The position numbers and the translations under genes were made by a program. From Sporosarcina sp. P33 (GTDB lineage: Bacteria > Bacillota > Bacilli > Bacillales_A > Planococcaceae), in the NCBI RefSeq assembly GCF_002077155.1, contig NZ_CP015027.1:1218501-1282500 (forward strand): DNA of 64,000 nucleotides. Reading direction: 5' to 3'. This document shows, piece after piece, positions 25,803 through 34,003 of this stretch (positions are counted from its first letter, which is position 1; each line of letters starts with the position of its first letter). Under the pieces are notes generated by a model. The model was not told where the DNA came from, made no database searches, and saw nothing but the letters and a program-made list of their open reading frames with translations.

Positions 25803-26585
25803 TTATTTCTTATATACTAAACGAAACTTCTCACAAACGACCGGCATCGTGTCGTAAAAATCCCCGTTGATCTCTTTCAGCTCTTTCGTAAAAAATGCCT
25901 CATGGACTTCCCTCCAATAGCGAAGAGAGCGATCCCCTTCCCCTTCCAGGTATGCATGCTCTTCCGTCACTTCATTGAAAGGAACTACTTCCACCGATGT
26001 CGTTTCAACAATCGCTGCTGCTATGCCGTCACCATCGAGAATAATATTATGAAGACCCGGCTCGGGCAACGGTTCATTTTCCGCTTGATACAGGAGATAG
26101 TTCGATGCGGTTGCCGTTTTAACTCCTGCTGCCGTCAAATTCAACAAATTATCCGCCATCTCTTTTGAATCACCAAAAGACCATGCTTCGTAGCGGTCAG
26201 GGGCTTCGGGCTGAATTTCTTTATATTTTTCCCACATTTGAATGACCGATTTTCTGCTTACGTACTCTTTCCATGCAGTGATTCCGCCTTCCAGCACGAC
26301 TGCATGATAATTACGGTCAGAAAGAATGGCTGCGCATCTGGCCGCAGAGTTTCCTGTCGTACACGTAATCACCATTTTTTTGTCGGCCGGTAATTCCGGC
26401 AGGCTTTGGCTGTGTTCTTCTTCTAGCTGAAATATGTTGGTTTTCGGCAAGTTCAACTCTTGGACAGCATCACCTTCAATATGAAAATGATTGTATTTAT
26501 CTTCTGCACGCACATCCACCAGCAGAAAATCCTCCCGAGCTTCTATTTTCTTATATAATTCTTCCGGAGTAATTGTTGCAGCCAT
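25803..26585 (-). CDS. Rhodanese-ASCH domain fusion protein
   Basis: The N-terminal half (residues 1-110) is a rhodanese domain: LLVDVRAEDKYNHFHIEGD and the active loop C75-TTGNSA. The C-terminal half (about 112-260) matches stand-alone ASCH proteins: WSFGDSKEMADNLLNLTAAG, GVKTATAS (154-161), LDGDG, EGEGDRSLRYWREVH (214-228) and VVCEKFRLVY. ASCH domains bind RNA or act as amidohydrolases on modified nucleosides; rhodaneses carry sulfur as a persulfide. A fusion suggests thiol chemistry on a nucleoside or RNA, which is inference. GGAGAATG precedes the start; a TATAAT lies near 26621. Monocistronic. Confidence 0.88.
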   Translation of the reverse strand: MAATITPEELYKKIEAREDFLLVDVRAEDKYNHFHIEGDAVQELNLPKTNIFQLEEEHSQSLPELPADKKMVITCTTGNSAARCAAILSDRNYHAVVLEGGITAWKEYVSRKSVIQMWEKYKEIQPEAPDRYEAWSFGDSKEMADNLLNLTAAGVKTATASNYLLYQAENEPLPEPGLHNIILDGDGIAAAIVETTSVEVVPFNEVTEEHAYLEGEGDRSLRYWREVHEAFFTKELKEINGDFYDTMPVVCEKFRLVYKK

Positions 26586-26710
26586 AGTTATTCATTCTCC
26601 TTATCTTTCAGTTGATGATTTCTATTATACCTTCACCAGACTGCTTTTTGGGAAAGTTACTGACAATTTATATTTCTGTGGTATATGTAAATAATTCATG
26701 TTATCAAAAC

Positions 26711-26763
26711 AAAAAAGATAGGTATCCTCCAAGTATGTAAATTAGAGAACGTCCTATCTTTTA
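26711..26763 (-). terminator. Terminator of the acyl-CoA thioesterase gene
   Basis: AAAAAAGATAGG...CCTATCTTTT stem with a 30-nt loop and U-run on the minus strand, 76 bp past the stop. Confidence 0.6.
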
Positions 26764-26838
26764 TCAGTGTGTGTTATCCTGTCGAAAGTTATACATTATT
26801 TTTACTGAAATTTCGCCAGCATACTTCGACGGCATCAT

Positions 26839-27375
26839 TTATGCATTCACTTGAGCAGGTTCATGCCATGGATAATTGTTCGTTAATACCGTAGCCAAAT
26901 CTTTACTTTGCTGCTTTCTCATTTTACGGATTTCAGCCCGCTGCGGTGCGGTTTCATGCAAATATTTTTCCTCTTCTGTTACAGGGATAACACGGGGAAC
27001 GGTTAAAGGCTTTTTATCTTTATCCAGTGCCACAAACGTTAACAATGAAGTCGCCGCAATTTTACATACGCCGGTAGCCAAATCTTCCGCAATGACTTTC
27101 ACGAATATTTCCATGGAAGATGTCCCGGTCCAAGTCACATACGACTCAAAGCATACTGAATCGGAAGGACGGATCGGATACAGAAAGTCAACAGAATCCA
27201 TAGATGCCGTGACACAATCTGCTCTGCTGTGCCGAGCTGCAGAAATCGATGCAATTTGATCAATATCGCTCATTAAACGTCCGCCAAACAATGTGTTATG
27301 ATTGTTAACGTCGTTCGGAAACACCCTGCTCGTACGTACGACCCTTGATTCCCGACACTGCTTTTCTAGTTTCAT
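26839..27375 (-). CDS. Hotdog-fold acyl-CoA thioesterase (YkhA-like)
   Basis: This cytosolic acyl-CoA hydrolase of 178 residues has the hotdog-fold blocks FPNDVNNHNTLFGGRLMSDI, the catalytic-Asp region, SVCFESYVTWTGTSSMEIFV and LTFVALDKD, all very close to remembered B. subtilis YkhA. It trims acyl-CoA pools during fatty-acid turnover. The ATG at 27375 was chosen by homology; AGGAGG lies eleven bases upstream, slightly far. It has a near-consensus promoter at 27464-27492 and a 9-bp palindrome in its leader. Confidence 0.9.
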   Translation of the reverse strand: MKLEKQCRESRVVRTSRVFPNDVNNHNTLFGGRLMSDIDQIASISAARHSRADCVTASMDSVDFLYPIRPSDSVCFESYVTWTGTSSMEIFVKVIAEDLATGVCKIAATSLLTFVALDKDKKPLTVPRVIPVTEEEKYLHETAPQRAEIRKMRKQQSKDLATVLTNNYPWHEPAQVNA

Positions 27376-27406
27376 TGTAAATGAAGCCTCCTCTGGATTG
27401 TGCAGC

Positions 27407-27427
27407 AAATTACTTTATAAGTAATTT
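27407..27427 (-). promoter_or_regulatory. Palindrome in the leader of the thioesterase gene
   Basis: Perfect inverted repeat AAATTACTT-TAT-AAGTAATTT between promoter and ribosome binding site; candidate operator or RNA hairpin. It does not resemble the FapR operator I remember. Confidence 0.5.
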
Positions 27428-27463
27428 GAAAAATTAAAATATTCCTTTTTTGTATATCATCTA

Positions 27464-27492
27464 AATATACGCCTCGTTCACACAACTGTCAA
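27464..27492 (-). promoter_or_regulatory. Promoter of the thioesterase gene
   Basis: Consensus -35 TTGACA, 17-bp spacer, -10 TATATT on the minus strand. Confidence 0.85.
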
Positions 27493-27526
27493 GAATAGAC
27501 TTCCATTTACATTTCTTCTATTGGTA

Positions 27527-28342
27527 TTACTTGCTTTCTTGAAGCATCGGCAGATCCTTTTCTTCCAACAGACCTGTTCCCAGCAGACCTTTCATAATTC
27601 CATCCTCAGCGCATGATGCTGTAATAAAATCAGCAATTTCTTTTAACTCAGGAATTGCATTATCCATTGCAATACCAGTGCCAACGGTCTTAATCATTTC
27701 CATATCATTTTCACCATCGCCGAATGCGTAGCTGTTTTCGACAGGGATCTGTAAGTATTCGAGCATTTTTTGAATACCTATTGCTTTTGAGGCGCCATTA
27801 GGCAGCATATCGACTGAGCATTCATCCCACCGAATAAATGTATAGTCTTTAAATACATTCATATACTCTTCCATTTCGTTAGGACTGGAATAGATCTGCA
27901 CCTGATTAACATCGGAATGAACGTATACTTGCGGGTCTACTGGCGGATAAGGTATTTTCAAACGAGATGTTCCTCCTTGTACGAGCGGATGCGCATCGGC
28001 ATTTGTTACGAACGATTCAAACGTGGCATACGTTAAACCATGTCCGTTTTTATGAGCAAGCTCTGTAAGCTGATGCAGGATTTCACGCTCAATAGGATTC
28101 GAATAGATTTCTTTCCCTTCCAGTACAGCATGCTGTCCGTTCATAGATATGTAGGAGTCGAACGATAACTCCTCCAGCAGCCATTGAAACATTAGCGGTG
28201 CCCTGCCTGTGCAAATGACAGTATAAATTCCTTTATCTTGCAATGCTTTAAGCGATTGCTTTGTCGATTCTAAAATTGTTTTATCATGATTCATTAACGT
28301 TCCGTCCAAATCAAAAAACACAATTTTTTTATCCGAATTCAT
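27527..28342 (-). CDS. HAD-superfamily hydrolase, Cof type
   Basis: HAD phosphatase with the nucleophile motif FFDLDGTLMN at residues 9-18, ICTGR motif II, a C2B-type cap in the middle and FGDGENDMEMI motif IV (around residue 205). Cof-type members dephosphorylate sugar phosphates, FMN or PLP; the substrate is not predictable. 271 residues is a normal length. The downstream promoter for the thioesterase starts 35 bp before its stop-side boundary, and no terminator is evident between. Confidence 0.92.
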   Translation of the reverse strand: MNSDKKIVFFDLDGTLMNHDKTILESTKQSLKALQDKGIYTVICTGRAPLMFQWLLEELSFDSYISMNGQHAVLEGKEIYSNPIEREILHQLTELAHKNGHGLTYATFESFVTNADAHPLVQGGTSRLKIPYPPVDPQVYVHSDVNQVQIYSSPNEMEEYMNVFKDYTFIRWDECSVDMLPNGASKAIGIQKMLEYLQIPVENSYAFGDGENDMEMIKTVGTGIAMDNAIPELKEIADFITASCAEDGIMKGLLGTGLLEEKDLPMLQESK

Positions 28343-28653
28343 TTTCGTTTCCCCTTCCTTCTATTCGTTTACTTTCAATTTTCCTTTTCTGATCTATCCG
28401 TACATCGTCTTGCTGACGCTGTATGCCAGGCGGCTATATACCATGTAGTCTACCAATTCATTTGGTAAATTGCTGTGAAATTGCTTAAAGCACGCTGATT
28501 TACCGATGCAGGGCACAGAGTCAATTTCGGACTAAAGATTGAGGAGGAAGAAAACATGAAGGGATAGTCTGGAGCAGGAAATCCAGTGAACTGGAGCTTT
28601 CTAGAAATAGTTAGGCACTATTATAGTATAGTTATACAAAGGGGGAATACAGT
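28343..28653. other. Intergenic region with a three-codon leader ORF
   Basis: The 311-bp gap holds GAGGAGGAAG followed by ATG AAG GGA TAG (28556-28567), a ribosome binding site with a three-codon frame, then small hairpins (CTGGA.../TCCAG, TTTCTAGAAA) before the ATPase gene. A -10-like TATAGT lies near 28632. Nothing else was recognised. Confidence 0.4.
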
Positions 28654-29400
28654 ATGCAATCTGATCAATACATTCGTCGTATCCGTTTGAAACGTGATTC
28701 TGTTCCATCTTTTATTGACTATCCGTTTCATTTGCCTAGTATATGCACTTTAGAAGAGTTAGAACTTCATCCAAATGTTACTTTCTTTGTAGGCGAAAAT
28801 GGTACAGGGAAGTCTACACTGCTCGAAGCTATCGCAGTGGCAGCAGGTTTCAATCCTGAAGGCGGTTCTCTGCATTTCAACTTTTCTACGTATGATTCAC
28901 ATTCTATATTGGACGAATACATCACTCTCATCAAAGGCGTGATTCGCCCCGCTGACGGTTTCTTTCTTCGTGCCGAAACGTTCTATAACCTGGCAACGAC
29001 GATTGAGGAGTTGGACAGTTCACCAGGTCCGAGCCCCCGTATTATAGACGGTTTTGGCGGGAAATCATTGCATGAACAGTCACACGGCGAATCCTTTTGG
29101 TCGACATTCATTCATCGCTTTAGAGGTAACGGAATCTATTTATTGGATGAACCGGAGTCTGCACTATCTCCCATGCGTCAACTTTCTATGTTGAGCAGGA
29201 TTCATGACTTGGTTGGCAAAGGTTCACAGTTCATTATTGCAACACACTCACCGCTACTCCTATCCTACCCTGACGCGAAGATTATCGAATTTACAAATGA
29301 AGGTGCACAGGAAGCGACAATAGAAGAGACAAGCCATTACCAAATTATGAAGCAGTTTTTTGATGATAAAGATCGAATGCTGCATTATCTGCTGAAATAA
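28654..29400 (+). CDS. Predicted ATP-binding protein, ABC/SMC-type ATPase
   Basis: The 248-residue soluble ATPase resembles COG3910 proteins. Walker A GENGTGKST is at residues 47-55, a degenerate ABC signature (QSHGESF) near 147 and Walker B YLLDEPESAL near 165, followed by a THSP switch histidine. The N-terminal R-RIRLKRDSVPSF strand is typical. There is no coiled-coil insertion and no toprim domain, unlike OLD nucleases. The gene is monocistronic with a GGGGG ribosome binding site. Role unknown; relatives occur as solitary genes in many bacteria. Confidence 0.88.
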   Translation: MQSDQYIRRIRLKRDSVPSFIDYPFHLPSICTLEELELHPNVTFFVGENGTGKSTLLEAIAVAAGFNPEGGSLHFNFSTYDSHSILDEYITLIKGVIRPADGFFLRAETFYNLATTIEELDSSPGPSPRIIDGFGGKSLHEQSHGESFWSTFIHRFRGNGIYLLDEPESALSPMRQLSMLSRIHDLVGKGSQFIIATHSPLLLSYPDAKIIEFTNEGAQEATIEETSHYQIMKQFFDDKDRMLHYLLK

Positions 29401-29411
29401 ATTCAGACGAT

Positions 29412-29448
29412 AAAAAGCGATTATTTCCTCGGAAATAATCGCTTTTTG
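29412..29448. terminator. Bidirectional terminator after the ATPase gene
   Basis: AAAAAGCGATTATTTC-CTC-GGAAATAATCGCTTTTT, a perfect stem between convergent genes. Confidence 0.9.
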
Positions 29449-29451
29449 ACT

Positions 29452-29604
29452 TTATTCTTTTCCGTTTTTATTCTGCACTTCTCGCCTTGCTTCTTTCTTT
29501 ATTTCTTCCACTTGCTCTTCAGCTGCCTTCGCTGCATCGTTTGCGATCTTGGATGAACTCCTATCTTGGTCATGTTCAGGTGTATCTGCATAACTTTTTG
29601 TCAT
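29452..29604 (-). CDS. Small hydrophilic helical protein
   Basis: This 50-residue protein starts MTKSYADTPEHDQDRSSSKI and ends in a charged helix (AAEEQVEEIKKEARREVQNK). AGGAGTGTGTGAA precedes the ATG at 29604. No membrane segment. Such Glu/Lys-rich short proteins are frequent in Bacillales; function not recognised. Confidence 0.65.
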   Translation of the reverse strand: MTKSYADTPEHDQDRSSSKIANDAAKAAEEQVEEIKKEARREVQNKNGKE

Positions 29605-29732
29605 TTCACACACTCCTGTCTGAATTTGTAACTTTATTATTCCCCAGTTACTCAAAATAAAAACACACATTTTAGAATACCTGATTTTTCATGCTACAAT
29701 GAGGGAAGAATCTAAGAAAGGTGGACTCCTTT

Positions 29733-29924
29733 GTGCGCAAGAAATTGTCTATCTATATACTCATGCTGGTGATCGGCTTCACTCTTTTATTTTTAGCTAT
29801 TTTTCTCGATCTGCCTGAAAAAGTCATGTGGGCACTTTTGGCGATTGCTGTCATATTAAATCTAACAAGCGCTATTGCTGCAATGCGTATCGGCTTACAA
29901 GAAATGAAACCTGGAAAAAGATAA
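29733..29924 (+). CDS. Small two-helix membrane protein
   Basis: This 63-residue protein with GTG start (AAAGGTGG at eight bases) has two membrane helices (about residues 5-25 and 33-52). After the TAA at 29922 the same frame stays open for 18 codons reading ...NPKEEQQVRAANAKE before another TAA, so the protein may once have had a longer charged tail. No family recognised. Confidence 0.65.
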   Translation: MRKKLSIYILMLVIGFTLLFLAIFLDLPEKVMWALLAIAVILNLTSAIAAMRIGLQEMKPGKR

Positions 29925-30044
29925 GTCTGTTTGAACCCGAAAGAAGAACAGCAAGTCAGAGCCGCCAATGCAAAAGAGTAAAGTAAAAATTCGTTTAGGA
30001 ACTGAACGTAACTGGTAATTGAGTCCGGCGTTTAAGAGCATAAT

Positions 30045-30090
30045 AAAAAGAATGTCCCGAAGTTACGAACTTCAAGGGCCATTCTTTTTT
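30045..30090. terminator. Bidirectional terminator
   Basis: AAAAAGAATG-TCCC-GAAGTT-ACG-AACTTC-AAGGG-CCATTCTTTTTT stem; ends the small membrane gene on the plus strand and possibly the YcxB-like gene on the minus strand. Confidence 0.75.
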
Positions 30091-30176
30091 ACTAAGAATT
30101 ATTTTCAAGAAGTTCCGTTCAGAGTCAGCAATCGTAAACGCACTGTCTAATGATCACACGAATGCTTCCTATCTTA

Positions 30177-30689
30177 TCAGGCTAACATTCGCTTCCGGAC
30201 ATACGACTTGAATCCATCCGCCGAATACACATCCCGCTTCGGTATAATATACGCACTTACCGTACTCGTGTACACGTAAAAATACTCCGCATCTTCTCTC
30301 AGCTGCTTTACTCCCGTCCACTGCACAGCTGTTTCGCCTACAGAAGTCTTATCCGTAATTCCCGCTTTGTTCATCTTCATCAGATGTTCTCCGACTAATC
30401 CTTCATTCTTGCCTTCTTTCAGCATCTTACGTACCTGCCGGGTAATATGAAAATAAAAATACTTCGGATAGAAGATCACCCACAATACCGCTGTGATTCC
30501 AAATGCAGCAAACAATGGCCCTTTTGGCATCTCCGTAAATACAGATAGGAAGTATGCAAACAGCAAAAATATTAATGGGGATATGTATCGTTGCCACTGC
30601 AACGAGTTTTTCCCGACTTTAGAATGTTTTACATGATACAAATTGAATGCCACTACATCTTCTTCTGTTAATTTATACTGAATCTCCAT
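30177..30689 (-). CDS. YcxB-like membrane protein
   Basis: This protein of 170 residues has a conserved N-terminal EIQYKLTEEDVVAFNLYHV, two closely spaced membrane helices (about residues 34-75) and a C-terminal YcxB-like domain ending PKRDVYSADGFKSYVRKRM. AGGAGGATCCT precedes the ATG at 30689, which lies inside the end of the upstream phosphatase gene (17-bp overlap), so the two are co-expressed. Function unknown. Confidence 0.8.
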   Translation of the reverse strand: MEIQYKLTEEDVVAFNLYHVKHSKVGKNSLQWQRYISPLIFLLFAYFLSVFTEMPKGPLFAAFGITAVLWVIFYPKYFYFHITRQVRKMLKEGKNEGLVGEHLMKMNKAGITDKTSVGETAVQWTGVKQLREDAEYFYVYTSTVSAYIIPKRDVYSADGFKSYVRKRMLA

Positions 30690-31263
30690 AGGATCCTCCT
30701 GCCAAGTGCGCGGTGTCATTTAATAGCAGACAGCTTTTCTTTTCTGCGTCTATTACAGTCAGCGATGTATTATCAATTGTTACGGCATATTGTGAATCCT
30801 CCATCAGCGCAGCTATAATCCGTTTGATGAAGCTCCCATGGCTGACAATCAGCAGACGCTGATCAGGATTTTCGCTAATTTTTTCATTTACAAATTCAAG
30901 TCCTCTGGCAATCACGCTTTCTGCCGTTTCAAATTTCAAATCCAGCTCCCGCCACTTTGGCCCCCATTTCTGCAGCCGCTCCTGTTCTGTCGTTCCTTCA
31001 ATCAATCCGCCGCTTCTTTCGCGCAGGCGGTCATCTTCGACAACAGGTACGCCGGATTGTTCCGCAAGTAAATCCGCTGTCTGCCTGGCGCGTATCATTG
31101 GGCTGGTGAAGATAATATCCCACTTTTCTTCGGCCAGACGCTCCGCCAATTTCCGGGCGGTTTCTACACCTTCTTCATCCAGCGGTATATTCGAGCTTCC
31201 CTGTGCGCGGCCTTCTTTGTTCCATGCCGTCACGCCGTGTCGAATAAAGCCAATAATGGTCAA
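30673..31263 (-). CDS. Histidine phosphatase family protein (PhoE-like)
   Basis: Phosphoglycerate mutase-like phosphatase of 196 residues. The catalytic RHG motif is in FIRHGVTAWNKEGRAQG (His about residue 8), the second arginine in TSPMIRARQTA and the second histidine in LIVSHGSFI. Broad-specificity phosphatase activity is the family norm. It is 12 bp downstream of the MFS gene and overlaps the YcxB-like gene. Confidence 0.9.
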   Translation of the reverse strand: MTIIGFIRHGVTAWNKEGRAQGSSNIPLDEEGVETARKLAERLAEEKWDIIFTSPMIRARQTADLLAEQSGVPVVEDDRLRERSGGLIEGTTEQERLQKWGPKWRELDLKFETAESVIARGLEFVNEKISENPDQRLLIVSHGSFIKRIIAALMEDSQYAVTIDNTSLTVIDAEKKSCLLLNDTAHLAGGSYGDSV

Positions 31264-31275
31264 TGAAATCTCCCC

Positions 31276-32448
31276 CTATATATTCGGTCTGAATGCCGGC
31301 GTCCTTTTAATCCACAAGTAATTCAGTGCTACCCCAAGCAGCAGGACGAATGCTCCGAAGTAGAACGGATAATCCACATCAATGTCAAATAATGCTCCTC
31401 CTATAACAGGTCCGAAAACATTACCGATACTTGTGAACATCGAGTTCATTCCGCCTACAAATCCCTGTTCATTTCCCGCGATTTTGGACAGATAGGAAGT
31501 GGCAGCAGGACGGATGAGGTCAAACCCTACGAAAATAATCATCGTTACCGCAAGCACAGCGAAATAACTTTGCACGAATGTTGCCAGGAACACGAGAAAT
31601 GCAGAAAATATCAGGCAGAATAAAATCAGTCTCTTTTCACCAATTGTTCTCGCAAGTTTATCAAAAAGCAGCACTTGTGCAACCGCTCCGACCAGTCCGC
31701 TTCCTGTAATGATGATGGCGATATCTTTTGGTGTGAAGCCAAATTTATGGTCAACAAACAAACTGAAAATCGATTCAAATGAAGCCAAACCAAAAGATAA
31801 AATAAGAATAATAATAAACACAATAAAATAATGAGGAGCAAAGATACGTTTTAATCCAGGCTTACTTTCGTCCTCCGTCACCGCTTCCTGATAGCGGTCA
31901 GGCTCCCGCAGGACGATGAAGGAAAAGACGGCTGCAAATAAAGCGAGTCCGCCCGCAAAAAAGAACGGAACCCGCGTGCCAAAGCCTGCTAAGAAACCGC
32001 CTATTCCCGGGCCGAGAATAAACCCTGTGGAAATAGCCGCCGACATGAAGCCTAATGCTTTGGAACGCGTTTCCATTGTAGTGATATCTGCAATAAACGC
32101 AGTCACCGCCGGCATGATGAATGCCGCACTGATGCCGCCTAAAATACGGGATGCAAAAAGAACAGGTAATGTTTGTCCAATCCCGAACAGGAACTCGGAT
32201 GTACTGAAAATCACCAGGCCGGCTACAATCATTTTCTTTCGGCCGAAAGTGTCAACCCATTTTCCTGAAATAGGTGAAACGAGCAGCTGGGCCATGGCAA
32301 AAATCGCAACCATATAGCCCACTACCGTACCGGTTATATGTAATTCGTTCATTAATCTCGGCATGACAGGAATAACCAGTCCAATTCCTAAAAAAGCAAT
32401 CAGTAAATTGGTCAACAGCAGCCCTAACGTAATAGATTCCTTTTTCAT
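31276..32448 (-). CDS. Multidrug efflux MFS transporter (NorA/Bmr type)
   Basis: A 390-residue, 12-helix major facilitator protein of the DHA1 drug:H+ antiporter family. Motif A is GKWVDTFGRKKMI, motif B lies in the RILGGISAAFIMPA helix, and motif C (drug antiporter) is GFILGPGIGGFLAG. Highest remembered similarity is to NorA/Bmr/Blt pumps. It heads a likely three-gene operon with the histidine phosphatase and YcxB-like genes. No MerR- or TetR-type regulator is adjacent. Confidence 0.9.
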   Translation of the reverse strand: MKKESITLGLLLTNLLIAFLGIGLVIPVMPRLMNELHITGTVVGYMVAIFAMAQLLVSPISGKWVDTFGRKKMIVAGLVIFSTSEFLFGIGQTLPVLFASRILGGISAAFIMPAVTAFIADITTMETRSKALGFMSAAISTGFILGPGIGGFLAGFGTRVPFFFAGGLALFAAVFSFIVLREPDRYQEAVTEDESKPGLKRIFAPHYFIVFIIILILSFGLASFESIFSLFVDHKFGFTPKDIAIIITGSGLVGAVAQVLLFDKLARTIGEKRLILFCLIFSAFLVFLATFVQSYFAVLAVTMIIFVGFDLIRPAATSYLSKIAGNEQGFVGGMNSMFTSIGNVFGPVIGGALFDIDVDYPFYFGAFVLLLGVALNYLWIKRTPAFRPNI

Positions 32449-32543
32449 GTACTCTCTCCTACGTTCTTTCTAAGTTGATATTGGAACATCATAGCAAGCA
32501 CGGAAGGAAGTTACAAGAAGTAAAGACGTGTGTTATTCATGTT

Positions 32544-33209
32544 TTACCACTTCAAATTCAAAAAATGTTCAATAAGCTGCCGTCGTGCAATTTCAGCGAC
32601 CGGCCAGCACTGAATTTCAGTTACAATTTGATCACGCGTGACAAATCCTTTGACAAATCCATTCAGTCTGGCAGCAAAAGTGGAATTTCTCATAGACTGT
32701 TCAGTTGGATAGAGTGACTGTAATTGTTCGAGTATTTTTGGGTAGCGTTTTATATAATACTTTTGATGGCGTTCCTCAGCTAACGTAAAGTGGGCCAGCG
32801 GTGTGATTTCTGTTTCAATCATTTCACCGAGTTCTTTTTCCATCTCCGCCTTCACCAGCTCAATAGTCCGTTTTTGCTGTTCATTATGATAGCGCAGCGA
32901 GGATACAGACTGCTGTCCCTTATATTGATCGCGATTTGGATAATGATTGCGCCAAAAATGAAGCAGTATTTCCTGAAAGCTGCTTATTGCCGGATCAAAA
33001 TCAATTTCCACTGTTTCTGTATGATCAGCCATCGTTCTATACGTCGGATTTTCCGTTGTTCCTCCTGCGTAGCCTGTTCGAGTTCGTATGACAGCCGGCA
33101 GACTGCCAAACCGGGCTTCTGGACCCCAGAAACAGCCCATACCAAACGTCGCGGTTTCGAGCTGTCTATTGGAGATTAATTCATTTTCTGCTTCAATGAC
33201 AGTAAACAA
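32544..33209 (-). CDS. msrA: Peptide methionine sulfoxide reductase A
   Basis: MsrA repairs methionine-S-sulfoxide. The active-site motif GCFWGPEA has the catalytic Cys at residue 26, with GYAGGTTENPTY and HTETVEIDFDP blocks following. At 221 residues it is longer than the ~175-residue minimum, carrying a C-terminal extension without the usual recycling CC motif or an MsrB domain. GGAGTGAATC precedes the start. Confidence 0.93.
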   Translation of the reverse strand: MFTVIEAENELISNRQLETATFGMGCFWGPEARFGSLPAVIRTRTGYAGGTTENPTYRTMADHTETVEIDFDPAISSFQEILLHFWRNHYPNRDQYKGQQSVSSLRYHNEQQKRTIELVKAEMEKELGEMIETEITPLAHFTLAEERHQKYYIKRYPKILEQLQSLYPTEQSMRNSTFAARLNGFVKGFVTRDQIVTEIQCWPVAEIARRQLIEHFLNLKW

Positions 33210-33256
33210 GCTGATTCACTCCTTTGCTTAGTTCTACTATACCAAAAAATGACGGT

Positions 33257-33289
33257 AAAAAAACAGAGTCCATTTGGCTGGGACTCTGC
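33257..33289 (-). terminator. Terminator of the RimJ/RimL-type acetyltransferase gene
   Basis: CAGAGTCC...GGACTCTG stem followed by seven U residues on the minus strand. Confidence 0.85.
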
Positions 33290-33308
33290 ATAAAATATAT
33301 GATGATTT

Positions 33309-33854
33309 TTAATGTTTTTTCCATTCTTCCTTCAACTTGCTGTACACAATTAAATCATGATAGTGATCATACAGGAATTCTCCGTCACGGATGACCCCTT
33401 CTTTATGGAAACCTAAACGTTCAGGTATAGCGAAACTTTTCCTATTATCTGCCCCGCATCTAATTTCCACACGGTGTACATTATATTCATCAAACGCATA
33501 GTCAAGCAGTGAAGATACTGCGGCTGTCATAATGCCCTTTCCCTCATACGCTTCCGCAAGCCAATAGCCGATGCTCGTTTGTTTATTTACATAGTTCACC
33601 GAATGAAATCCGGCCATGCCGGCTAACTCGCCCTTATAAAGAACCCCTGCCTGAAATCCATCTTCCTCAGCAAATTGCCGCAGCCACGCAGTAATAATCG
33701 GACCGTACTGATCTGCACTTTTTATTGAATCGACCCACGGCAGCCATTCCCGCAGATGCTCCCGTGATTGATCGACTAAAGCAAACAGCTCTCCTGCATC
33801 TTTTTGGCTCATTAATTTCAAAGATATATCATCTGTTACATGATGTACAAACAT
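33309..33854 (-). CDS. GNAT acetyltransferase, RimJ/RimL type
   Basis: The protein has 181 residues from the ATG at 33854 (GAAAGGAG upstream). The acetyl-CoA pyrophosphate loop is AEAYEGKGIMTAAV, preceded by SIGYWL, and the C-terminal ERLGFHKEGVIRDGEFL is typical of ribosomal-protein/peptide N-acetyltransferases such as B. subtilis YdaF. Substrate unknown. Monocistronic. Confidence 0.88.
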   Translation of the reverse strand: MFVHHVTDDISLKLMSQKDAGELFALVDQSREHLREWLPWVDSIKSADQYGPIITAWLRQFAEEDGFQAGVLYKGELAGMAGFHSVNYVNKQTSIGYWLAEAYEGKGIMTAAVSSLLDYAFDEYNVHRVEIRCGADNRKSFAIPERLGFHKEGVIRDGEFLYDHYHDLIVYSKLKEEWKKH

Positions 33855-34003
33855 AGTTAAGCTCCTTTCGTCATATACCTGCTGGACATACAAATTCCCT
33901 GAATAGCTATATGATTATGCCAAGTAATTAGAGATAGCCATAATACTAATAAGCAGTCTGCTTCAATATACTCGGAGCGGCTCACTATTATTTCTGGTCC
34001 ACC

